In this document: one piece after another, positions 32,801 to 43,141 of the stretch
Layout of the letters: the number at the start of each line of letters is the position of its first letter
How positions within the stretch are numbered: position 1 is the first letter of the stretch
Assembly: GCF_048544455.1 (NCBI RefSeq)
Contig: NC_133538.1
Span: 254,372,491 to 254,436,490, forward strand
DNA length: 64,000 bases
Direction: 5' to 3'
From: Silene latifolia
Lineage: Eukaryota > Streptophyta > Magnoliopsida > Caryophyllales > Caryophyllaceae
Position numbers and translations under genes: made by a program
The notes under the pieces: generated by a model
What the model was told of the DNA's origin: nothing
Seen by the model: only the letters and a program-made list of their open reading frames with translations
Database searches by the model: none

Positions 32801-34408
32801 ATGGCAAGGACTAAGGGTGCAACAAAGGCAACAAAGGCACCAAAGGCTAAGGCACTCTCACAAAGGAAAAAGGCTCTTCAAACAAAGAAAACTTTGGCTA
32901 TGGTGGTAGCAACACCAAACTTGGAAGTGCAACAACAACAACAACCTTCTATGGGACCATCAACATCTTCTACTCCGGTAATTAATCAACTTTTGCATTA
33001 TCCGGAGGTAACTTTTATTTCCGATACCCATAGAAATACCTTTGTCAAGTTTGCTATGAAGTCATTACAATCCACCAAATTCATATGTGAAGATACCTTG
33101 GAAAAATTGGGTGTTCTTGAACAAACAAAAGCCTTTTTCAAAGCCATGGGGTTGAAGAAATTGTTTGAAACAAAGGAATTGACATACCCCTCCCTTGTCT
33201 TGGAATTTTTAAGTTCTTTGAAAGTCACCAAAGTTGAGAATAGAGAAAATCTCGAGTTTCGTCTAGCTAATGTTAGTAGACGCATTACCTTTACGGAATT
33301 AGGTGAAATTTTGGGTCTTAGTGATGAATCGAGTTATCTTAAGCATTATGGGAAGTATGACCCCGAGCCTCTTTGGGAGGCAATCTCCGGGAAGAAATTT
33401 GAGGATTTTCATGCATGTCGTGCTCTTTTGGTCCATCATCTGGGCATAAGAGTATGGCACAAGGTTGTGGGAAATACCATAATTGCTAGGAAAGACACCA
33501 ATCATTTCACAAGACTCGATTTTATTCTCCTTGAATCGGCTTTGAATATCGGAAGAATTCACACCAAGCCTTATAATTCTTTGAGGCTATTGGTTGATAG
33601 ATGGCTCAATGTTGATAATGGGAAGAAGGGCACGACCGTTATTGTCAATGGCGGCCTAGTCACGGTCCTAGCTAAGCACTTTGATCCTAATTTCAATAAG
33701 GATAAGAAGTACAAAGCAAAGGAAGGTGGCCATCTTATTGATATGCATATTATGATTCACAAGTTCAAGTGGGTTGCCCATAACCCCCTTGACACTAAGT
33801 ATGGATGGCTAACTAGTGAAGCTAGATCGTTCACCTTGCCCTCGAAGATTTATCGCCTAAGCGTCCACCGGACCAATTATCTACTTCCCCTTTCCGAAGA
33901 AGCCGAGTATATCATTCAACAACAAAAGGGTGATCTTGAAACCCCCTCCTCTTCCATTGTCATACCACCTTACCCCTTTAAGTATGAAGAGTTCAAGCCG
34001 GAAGGAATTGAAATTGGGAAAGACTATGTGACTCTTCTCATGCAAGCAATGCACAAGCAAGCCCATGAAGATCGGAAAAATGCGTATTTGGCTCAATATC
34101 CACCCCTCCTACATCTAGCTAGGCAAGGACTCCTTGATCCATCTTGTCCTTTGCCTAGTTGGGCGGATAGAGAAATCTTATTTCCGGGTGCATCTAGGGA
34201 CGTGGTGGGAGACAATGAGGTTGTTGGAAATGATGAAGAAGTTGATGATAATATTGAGGAAGAAGCAAGTGAAGATGGAGAAAGAAATGGTGAAGATGAT
34301 GATGAACAAGATGAGGAAGAAAGTGAAGAAGCAAATGACAAGGAAAGTGGCAATGTGACAACTTCTCATGAGGGAAGTGGTGATGATGATAGCACGATGG
34401 AAGACTAG
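32801..34408 (+). CDS. ATHILA ORF-1-like protein in env position
   Basis: 535 residues from the ATG at 32801, which I prefer to the in-frame ATG at 32747 because MARTKG fits the usual start. The N-terminus is lysine-rich and nuclear-signal-like. From about residue 70 to 320 it resembles the ATHILA ORF-1 family (Pfam PF03078): GLKKLFETKELTYPSLVLEF, then LANVSRRITFTELGEILGL. A mid-region RACRALLVHHLGIR-like stretch follows. The last 70 residues are almost all D, E, G and S, an acidic tail. There is no transmembrane segment, so despite its position this is not an envelope glycoprotein. The frame is fully open. Its role in the Athila life cycle is not known to me. Confidence 0.8.
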   Translation: MARTKGATKATKAPKAKALSQRKKALQTKKTLAMVVATPNLEVQQQQQPSMGPSTSSTPVINQLLHYPEVTFISDTHRNTFVKFAMKSLQSTKFICEDTLEKLGVLEQTKAFFKAMGLKKLFETKELTYPSLVLEFLSSLKVTKVENRENLEFRLANVSRRITFTELGEILGLSDESSYLKHYGKYDPEPLWEAISGKKFEDFHACRALLVHHLGIRVWHKVVGNTIIARKDTNHFTRLDFILLESALNIGRIHTKPYNSLRLLVDRWLNVDNGKKGTTVIVNGGLVTVLAKHFDPNFNKDKKYKAKEGGHLIDMHIMIHKFKWVAHNPLDTKYGWLTSEARSFTLPSKIYRLSVHRTNYLLPLSEEAEYIIQQQKGDLETPSSSIVIPPYPFKYEEFKPEGIEIGKDYVTLLMQAMHKQAHEDRKNAYLAQYPPLLHLARQGLLDPSCPLPSWADREILFPGASRDVVGDNEVVGNDEEVDDNIEEEASEDGERNGEDDDEQDEEESEEANDKESGNVTTSHEGSGDDDSTMED

Positions 34409-36340
34409 CAAGCCTTGGAGACTCCTACACTCCCATGGTTTGTCTATATCTCTTTGTATTTTATTTAATTTTGATCATTGTTGGTTTAGTCCTAGCAACA
34501 TCAAAGGACTCACACCTCGGTACCATTGAGGTGTTCTTATTTTATTGTTCCCATTTGTAAAATCCAAAATGGCAAACTAGTTTCATGCATAGCATAGTGT
34601 GTGCATGAACTATACCCATCCTTTGACATTAGCAATAGTGTCTCACTCGGTTTGGGGAAGTTAATGCATACGCAACGGGAGGTAATCTAAATTATCCTCT
34701 CCGTCATAACAAAAACCATGCATCATGTAGTGTAGCTTAGTATAGATTGCATTTAGTATAGAAATCATGCATCATCTTTGCATAATTTCCATCATTTTGG
34801 CCATTGAGGACAATGCCCATATTAGTGTGGGGATGGGAATTCTAACATTTAACTCTTATTCAAAAAACCCATAAAAATTGAAAAAATTGAAAACCCAAAA
34901 ACAAGTTCATTTCCTTTGTATATATTGTCTTGTATATATTGTGTTTGTTTTATCCTTGTTCACATTAATTGACTACGCCACATCCGAGACATGAGGATAT
35001 TGAAGACTGCATGGTATGATCTTTCCAATCTCTTTTTTTCCTCTTTATGTTAATGACTATGTGGCTTTATTTTGATTGATGCGGTATAACAATGTGAATC
35101 TAGGACTTGCATTTAGATTATATGTCATATTAGTTGGTAGAATCATATGCATTAGGATGTTTATATGTTAGTTGCATCATGGCATGTAGTTGCATGTTAG
35201 AAAAATTTTGCGAAACCGTCTACTTGGGAAGCTTGACAAGTGTATATAGGCCCTAGTAGATGCCTTTTGTTCTTAAGACTTTGCTTGTTAGAATGCTTGT
35301 AAAACACCCTAGGATGTGTCATGCTAGTATCCTTTGACCCATGGTTTAAGGCCGAGTCAAGAGTAACTTGTGGTGTGATAACTCCTTGGCTACCGTTTAT
35401 TCCAAGGTGACCCTTGAAACCATGCACCCATACATCCATCATCCATGTTCTACCATACATTTTATCATCAAAGGGAATGGGCACAAAAAGAAATCAATTT
35501 GAGTTCAATGAAATGAAAAGTGAAAGAAAGTTTGCAAAAATGCATCAAAAGAAAAGAGGAGCAAAAATAGACTCCTAAAGCTTCAAACATAAACCACCCT
35601 CGTTACTAATTGGGGTGACTTTGAAAATGTTCAAAAAGAAATGCAAAAAAGTTGTCAAGTATTGAAATGCCAAAAATCAAAAAGAAATGGCAAAGAAAGT
35701 GTTCTCAAATGTCAAATGCCACAAGAAATTGGGGGGAAAAACAAAAACAAAAGCAAACTCCCAAAAGTGAAACTCATTTATCTATCGATCCCTTTTTCCA
35801 TCTTATCCATTTTTGTGCATGGTAGAGAGGGGACGACCCTTCTTCTTGTCTAGGCAAGAGGGGGAATTCCGCGATCCTCCAGTGTTTCTAACACCATAGG
35901 GAGTCTACTCTTGACAAAAGCATTTAACGATTGAGGACAAAGGTACCCTAGCTTGACACATTTTGGAGGTGATTTATTGGTATCCTTCTAGGCTTAGTAG
36001 TTTGAACAAATTGCATCTATGAAGGATTGTGTACCCTTGAATTGATTCCCTTGTAGATAATTTCCGCCACTTAGATGAGGAAAGTGGCTATTCTTTTTGT
36101 AGATGCATCCATTATGTGTTTTTGTGTGCTTAATGTTTGGATGTGTCGCCATTTTGGCAAGACCCACCTTGCCTTGCAAGAAGGCATCCTACCTCATGGT
36201 TGTCTTATTGTGAGTTGAAGGGGCGGAGTGAGACCCGCTAATTGTCTCATATCGGCTATATTATTAGGATAGGTTAGTATTGGTCCTAGTCTTTGTCACC
36301 TCTTTACTCGGGATGAGCAAAGGTTCGGTTTGGGGATATT
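34409..36340 (+). other. 3' untranslated region and polypurine tract of Athila
   Basis: Non-coding. It holds the second tagtgtggggatggg phrase (34824) and an A-rich stretch (35500-35770). It ends with gatgagcaaaggttcggtttggggatatt, the polypurine tract, directly before the 3' LTR. Confidence 0.8.
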
Positions 36341-38096
36341 TGATGTGACCATAATTGGCGCATATTTAGCCCCCGAATTAGCCTTGTTTCCATGCTTTTT
36401 AGTGCTTATTTGGGTCATTTCTTATCTTTAGTTCTTTGTTTTGCATATTCTTTGAGATTTTGATCCCTTGGTAGGAAAGGAGTAAGAATCTTGCGTTTTC
36501 ATGGCAAAACGAGACTAAATTGATCGAATTCAATGACCAAGCATCAAGGAGAGACAAGATTAGAAGGCCTTTGTACATATCATAGTAGAAGAGCAATGTT
36601 GAGGAAAGATCCTTGAGTCTCCAAGGAAATCCCCAAGGAATTTATGAAGAAAAGGGAAGAAAAGAAGAAGTTACTATCTTTGATCGACAATCCGAGCGGA
36701 TTGTCAACAATCCGCCCGTCCAGCCTCTGCACAATCCGAGCGCCCCGTGCTCGAATCCGCTCGGATTCCCCTCAACAATCCGTCCGGATTCCCAGAATCC
36801 GCTCGGATTCCACCGCCCAAATCCGGTCGTCCCGACCTTATTCCGCCCGGATTTCTTCACAAAGACGGATTGTCTTCTTCAAGCTACGAAAAGAGAAGCC
36901 CTTCTCTCGAGAAATACCGGGTCCTCCTTGCTCAACTTAAAAAGTGTAATTACTAGTTTAGCCCTTAGTTAACCCTAATGCATCCTCCCTAATTTTCACT
37001 ATAAATACCCCATTAGGCTAATTAGAGGAGCATGTTCTTCTTATCAATAATTAGTGTAGTTAATATCAATCAAATCTCTCTTCAATATTGTAATCAAGTA
37101 TTAATCAAGTTTTAATCCAAGTTTTAGTTCTTTAATCTCTCTTTTGTTCATCCTTTATTTTGGGTAATTGAAGATTATTTGGGTTATTATTGGGAGATTG
37201 ACAACCTCTCAATCTAGCATTCAAGTACTTCTATTATTCTTGCTTTATTATTGGAATCATTAGTAGGTATAATCTCTTAATCCCTTTTTAATTATTGTTA
37301 ATTACTTTCATTTATTCATCATGTTTCATATTGTTAGTATGATTGACAACCTTGCTAGCATGATCAACATGATAATGAGTGAGTAGTCTCTTAGCTAGGG
37401 TTAATGGGTGATTAGGGGAAACCAACATGGGGAATGATTCATGCTTAAATTAATATGCTTTCATGTTTTATTTGCTTGCTTGTTTTGATCTCAACTCATG
37501 CACATGTTATATTTGATGAAATGCTAAGCCTATGAATCCTTGCATTTACTATCATCTCCTATCTTTTCAATGAGACTTGTAAGACATAACCCAACTCGAG
37601 TCTCATTAGACCATGCATGTTGTTGAGTAGGGAAGATTAAGTCGACTTGTAGGTGTTGTACAATCTAATCGATTCGGCTCCGGGACCCAAACTTTCCTAG
37701 GATTGTAAGATATAACCCAACTCAATCCATCATAACAATAATTGCTTGCTTATAATTTGAGAACATGTTTGTATGATCATATCCCATGATTCCCCTATGA
37801 TCCCATGACACCCTAGTGCCTTTAATCAATTGTTTACACCCTTTTTATTTATCTTGCTTGTTTACTTTCATTGTTATTCTAGTTTAGTAACCTTCTACAT
37901 CAACCCAATTTGTGACACCCCTTAGACACCACTAGTTACAATAGAAATCTCATTTCAACTCCCGTCCCTTGGGATCCGACCTTTACTTGCCTCTTTACTA
38001 ATTGTAGAGTTGCTTGCTAAGCTATAAATTGTGTTTTGATTCGACCGTGACCAACGACCACATCTTAATTTGTGAACACTTAGCGGCCACGCATCA
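36341..38096 (+). repeat. 3' LTR of the Athila element
   Basis: TGATGTGACCATAATTGGCG...cacgcatca. By eye it differs from the 5' LTR at roughly 20-25 sites over 1.75 kb, most of them transitions, plus a few small indels in the palindrome tract and at tgttattagtatg. Confidence 0.92.
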
Positions 38097-38101
38097 ATTA
38101 G

Positions 38102-38912
38102 TACGTAAATTATATGTGTTGCTGTACACGTATATTTATGGAGTGTTTTGGACAAAATTTATCGGAAGCATTTAAACATAAAACGATGTTTAAAGTAAAA
38201 TTACACATATTTGTGCGACAAATATAAGAACCAAAATGGACCCGTAAATTGGACATTGGACCGTGTAAATGGAGTGTAAATGGATGATTATAAACATAAT
38301 CATTACACTCATGCTTTTGTTCTTCCCTATCTAATTTGTTCTTTTCTATGGACAATCATATTGGACATAAAAAATTGCAAAAAAAAAAATACTCCACTCC
38401 CACTACACTCCACCCGGCCACACTCCCTCCTTTTAGACCAACATTTGTTCAATTTTTCCACTCACTTGAATATTTTGCATGTCAATGAAAATAGTTGGTT
38501 TATCTCTCTAAAATTAATAAAATTATTTACTAAGAATGTTAGTAATCTAAAATATTTACTAAGAGTGTTAGTAATATTTTACATATTATCAAGGGTAAAA
38601 TTTAACAAGTATCTAGTTAGTATTTGTTAGAAAGTTGGGTGTTTATTCTTGGGTGCTTCTTAATGGAGATCTTCTATTTGGAGATTTGTACAAGGAGGAT
38701 CTTCTATTCTTTCTAGCTCAAGATCAATCAAGATAGGGGATCTTGATTGTGCCCATTTTCACCATCAAACCAGTGTAAGGAAATCCGATTTCCTCTATCT
38801 TTATATTAATATGCACTTATATTGTATGCATGTTACATAGATCACCAAATAACAAATTATGATATAATTTGAATTTTAATTAGAGAGTCTAATTAGGATC
38901 TATGATCTATCA
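38102..38912 (+). repeat. 3' LTR of first Copia, right piece
   Basis: Continues the 5' LTR sequence (equivalent to about 19092-19900) and ends tctatca before the duplication TATGG. Confidence 0.92.
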
Positions 38913-38917
38913 TATGG

Positions 38918-39758
38918 AACCAAGAATGATTTCGGTAATGGTCAAAATATTTCTCATAAAAATGAATTAAAATGTTAAAAACCGTAATGGAAAAGAAGTA
39001 AAAATAAAAGAAAGTGTTGAAGGAAGATGAACTCAAAGACGTTTGAGTACGACCCAAGAAACCACAAGAGGCGCGAGCCTCTTTGCATAGCAAAGAGCTT
39101 CTGTCTCAGGCCAAAACTCGGTTTTGGCTCATCTAACCTATATTTGAATCGTGTAATGCATTGTTCATTCTTATAAACTCGTAAAAACAGTAAAAATGTG
39201 AAATAAGTACTAAGTTGTTTACATCCTCAAACTTACGTGTTATGATGTTTGCGAGGCAGACGACTTTAGAGACGGTTTTCTCGTAATCGACTACTCACGA
39301 TCAGAGAAGTTTAAAAGAGTGCCTTAAAAAGGATTTTATTTTGAAAATATATTGTTGAAAAACATATTGATTGAAGTTGAGTTGGCCGAATGCACGGTGA
39401 CGGTACCAAAAAAAATTTGTAAGGCTTGTGTTTTCGATCGGTTGATCGAAAACACGTGTCGATTTTTTTACTTAGGAAGTCGAGTTTTAGGGAGATGTGA
39501 AGGGGCGGACGCTCACGTAAGTATTATGATGTGTGAAGGTAGGTATTTATAGAGAAATGTGGGGTAGTAGGTCGGTTGAGTTTGCTTGTAGGCTAAGCAA
39601 GAAGCCTAAAGAGGCGCGAGCAACCTAGTGATACAAAGGGTGTATTCTCCCTTTCAATTTGGACGTGGTCTTTGCTCCATCCATTGTTTGGTTGGTTTTT
39701 TAACAGTCCCATAGGTCGGGACCCTTCCTCTAGGCAATTCCCATCATATGGAGGTGTC
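38918..39758. other. Remnant retroelement DNA, right of nested Copia
   Basis: The far side of the DNA into which the first Copia element inserted. It shares the aggcgcgag words with 16980-18655. No gene recognised. Confidence 0.4.
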
Positions 39759-40737
39759 TGTTGGGGCTTGTGTCCTCTACAGTTAGTGCAATAACATTTA
39801 AATCTCTAAAAGCATCAAAGGGTATACTTTTGTATTATTATCAGTTGGTCCACGTTTATCAATAACGGTTGGCTTGCTAGATAAGTTTGACGTTATTGTC
39901 ACATCGATGGCGGTGATCAATGGTCCCTAAAAGTCACACCTATAGGATACGTTTGAGAGATGTGACGGTATGAAAATACAGTCATGTTGATGCCTAATAT
40001 GACTAAGCAGTTAGTCGGAGTTATTGACTAATAATTAGTCAAATGCGATGTTGAGATAATTATTTAATACGGATTAAATAATAATGGCTAAGACGAATTA
40101 AGCGGTTAATTCGTAAATTGAATATAAACGATTATATTTAATTGATGTATATTGAATTAATTATACAATATTGTCTTTGTCGGACATGTATTAATATATC
40201 GACTGAGTCATGTTACTAGTTGATATTTTAATAACCGATAACCGATGACGATTTATAATAAAATCCCGTCATATACATTTAGCGAAAATCGAGTCGGACC
40301 ACGAGTTAAAATAAGGAGAAAGTGGAAAGCCCACTCTCCCCTCTTGAAGCTCACGGCCGAACCAAAACAAACAAAAGGAGAGCTTTCTCTCCTTTTGACC
40401 TAATGCATTTTTCATTTGCAAGAAAACTAGGTTTTTGGAGGCATTTTCTCTGAAACCTAGATCTCTCATCGAAAAACCTCACAACAACTCTCTCAATATT
40501 GCAAGTCAATTAGAGAGTATTTCTAGCACAAGGGGCATAGTCTCAGACGGTCTTGGGTGCAACGATTAGGAGGAAATATACTTTGATTTCTGTTCTTAGG
40601 CCGCATTTCAAAGGACCCGAGGTTGATTCTTGTTCTTTATCGTTTCTCTATTGTTTTTCGTTTATGACTATAAATCGCGTGTTAAATTTACGTTGTAGTC
40701 CTAAAATTTAAGGGTTTTATACGGATATTACCCCACA
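39759..40737 (+). repeat. 5' LTR of the second Copia element
   Basis: 979 bp. It contains aaggagagctttctctcctttt (40375-40396), an imperfect palindrome in the probable transcribed part. Confidence 0.9.
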
Positions 40738-42480
40738 AGTGGTATCACAGCGAGGCCACGTAAATTTTTCATTCTGATTTTCATTAAACGAATTGAATCG
40801 ATATTTTTTTTTTTGCATAAAATTCCGTGCGACTGATTTTTTTTGTCTCGGCTGTTTTTTTTTTTTTTTTTGAGCAAACCGTGACATTTTTTGCATTGGA
40901 AATCGTGCCACACGGCTTTATGCTGATCAGACGATGTTTTGTTTTCAATTTGTTCTTTGCATATTGTTATTTTAAACGATAATCATAGCAATATGTTGAA
41001 GTACTATCAATTGTAGTTTCAATTCTATACGGATTAGGTTAAATTGCAATTGGTTTTTAACAAATCGATTTTGTTTTGGTTTGTTGAGGCTCACGGTTTT
41101 GAGCTGCTGGAATTTTTTTTTGTTTTGCCGTACTGTTCAGGGTTTTGCCGTGAAGGAAAAAAAAAATTAAAGATTTTCCGGTTTTATTTTATTTTTTTTT
41201 CGGCCATGATTTATGCATAATACGGATTTTGTGCATTCGCTTGATAGTGAAACGGTTCACTCACGTACCATTTAGTTATTTTAAAGCGATTTAAAGTAAT
41301 AGATTATCATGGATTAAAATTAAGTTGATTAAAGCGGTTTTGTCACATAATTTTAATCATTAAAGGTGGTTTGGATAAATTTAACATAATTACGGAATTA
41401 TGTCACGAATAAATTTTATTTTAGTTGATGCATTTTTATTTATCGTTACTGTTGAATGCCTTGAATGTTTAAATTACGTATTTAATTTTTACAAACGGTT
41501 GTAACTTAGTGTGGCCTTAGTAGAACGTGTTACCGTAATGATAGAACACGGTCTTGGTTGTATTTTGAGATCTTGTATCTCCGTTTTGGTTTTTTTTCTT
41601 GTAATTACAGTTTTTATTTAGAATGTAAATAGGTTTATATTTTGTAAATTTTAATTGTAATTTTGAGAAGATCAAAGATGGAGACCGGATGCTCACTCAT
41701 TTTGCATGGATCAAGATGGAACATCAAGACAAGCTTCTCGGGTCCAACGGTGGATTCCAAAGTTGTATTATGTTCTTTTTACTAGGATAGGCCACACTAG
41801 GAATTTTTATTTACGTTTTGCATTCTTTTATTTAGTTTATCGTAACGATAGTTTGCATCATTTTCCGCCTAAAACCAAACCACCTAATAATTGCATGAAA
41901 ACTGACTCATATAGAGGTCACGCGTTAGTTTTCTTTGATATACAGATATCACATGTTTTTAATTAAGCCATCATCTAAGTCAATTCATTCACGTAATGCT
42001 AGTTTTTCGTTCACATAAAATGAATTAAAACTAAGTTGATGGGATCTTCCTCGTATAACCAAAAATTGAGAATAGTCTTTATAGGTCAAACTCCAATGAA
42101 TCCCTTCTTCGTCGGTAGGCATAATATGACCCCTTTTACGTCGGGTAAGTTGGAACTGATTGACCTATTTTATCTCAACACTATGGTCACTCGTACGATC
42201 CTGTGATTATGGTGGACTATAGATCGGATTTACGGAAATCTATCGACCGAGAGTTCTAACGGTAGAACTAGCTAAACAGTTGGCTTATCAATTTACGGAA
42301 ATTGAGTCTTGGGATCACTTGTATTATTCTTGAGGGAGATCAATTATGCAAGTGCAATGAGTCTACACGTTAAAATGAATTTTAAATAGACTTAAATCAC
42401 CTCGATGAGTTGCTTATTTCGTTTTGTTTTTCCTTTCTTTTTCAGTGTAGAACACGATCATTTAAACTCGCGATAACATA
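40738..42480 (+). other. PBS and untranslated leader of second Copia
   Basis: PBS tggtatcaca at 40740-40749, then 1.7 kb of AT-rich leader with T-runs (40805-40870) and no coding frame. Confidence 0.75.
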
Positions 42481-43141
42481 ATGGTGGCGTTTGAACGACC
42501 CAATGCCAAGTGCCACATTGGACCGTAAGTCCCGGCCGGATCTTCATGAATCGATGAATCGGTCTACTCGATCGAAGAATGATGGATCAAACTTCGCGGG
42601 TGGGAGGCGGCATTACGGAATCGCGCCGCCGACGGAAGCTCAAATATCGACGAGCCTATCCCGTCAAACCCGGGCCCCACGGTACCGAGCTAACGAGATC
42701 GCCAAGTATAACGATTTCGTCATGGAAGCGGGTGCGCTTAAAAACGTACTCATTTTTGCAATGGAATCCAATTTGCAGAAACGCTTCATAGCCCAAGGTG
42801 CGAACAAGATTTTCACCACGCTCACTAAGGAATTCTCGAAAGCACCGATAATCGTGACCTATGAGCATACCACTCGCTTCTTTGATGCGAGACTCCAGAA
42901 GGGCCAACCGGTTAGCCCACACATTCTCAGCATGATTGAGAATGTCGAGAAACTGGAGGCGCTTGATTGTAAAATCAGCGAGAACATTGTGATTGACCGC
43001 ATGCTTCATTCACTCCACGATGGTTTTGCGCTCTTTAGAGCGAATTACTATATGAATGATTTGAAGAAAAGTCCTCATGAACTACACTCCCTTCTCGTAC
43101 ACACCGAGAAGGACATGAAGTTCAGTGGGAGCCTGAAATAG
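42481..43141 (+). pseudogene. gag: Copia gag, frameshifted start and early stop
   Basis: An ATG at 42481 is out of frame with the main gag frame, which is open from about 42491; a small indel near the start is likely. The gag domain is readable from about 42650 (PPTEAQ...ALKNVLIFAMESNLQK) and aligns with the gag of the first Copia element. The stretch just before (42590-42640) also appears to slip frame. TAG at 43139 ends the frame after SGSLK, but the next bases (DVLVVSNKGKGKGKAQ in the same frame) continue as the gag linker, so the stop is a nonsense change. Gag normally builds the particle; this copy could not do so without read-through. Confidence 0.8.

Larger units (their letters stand above)
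27076..38096 (+). mobile_element. Gypsy/Athila element lacking RT and integrase
   Basis: Two near-identical LTRs (27076-28828 and 36341-38096, about 1.75 kb), a tRNA-Asp primer-binding site and a polypurine tract (ggtttggggatatt) are all present. The 5-bp duplication ATTAG (27071-27075, 38097-38101) marks the insertion into the Copia 3' LTR. The 7.5-kb interior encodes gag, an aspartic protease and, in the place of an env-like gene, an ATHILA ORF-1-like protein. There is no trace of RT, RNase H or integrase, so movement needs enzymes from another element. The few differences between its LTRs mark it as younger than its Copia host. Confidence 0.92.
18661..38912 (+). mobile_element. Copia element (first), split by a nested Athila
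   Basis: The 5' LTR (18661-19900) and a 3' LTR in two pieces (26646-27075 and 38102-38912) rejoin exactly once the Athila insertion and one ATTAG are removed. The 5-bp duplication TATGG flanks the whole (18656-18660, 38913-38917). PBS is of iMet type. Gag, protease, integrase, RT and RNase H are all recognisable but riddled with stops and frameshifts, and the RT active-site codons are deleted. The domain sequences and the 1.24-kb TGTTGGAG LTR suggest the Angela/BARE-like part of the Tork group (tentative). Confidence 0.92.

Noticed and set aside
32801-34408. Envelope glycoprotein, because of its position after gag-protease
   Set aside because: No signal peptide or transmembrane segment; lysine-rich start and acidic tail fit an intracellular or nuclear ATHILA ORF-1-like protein.
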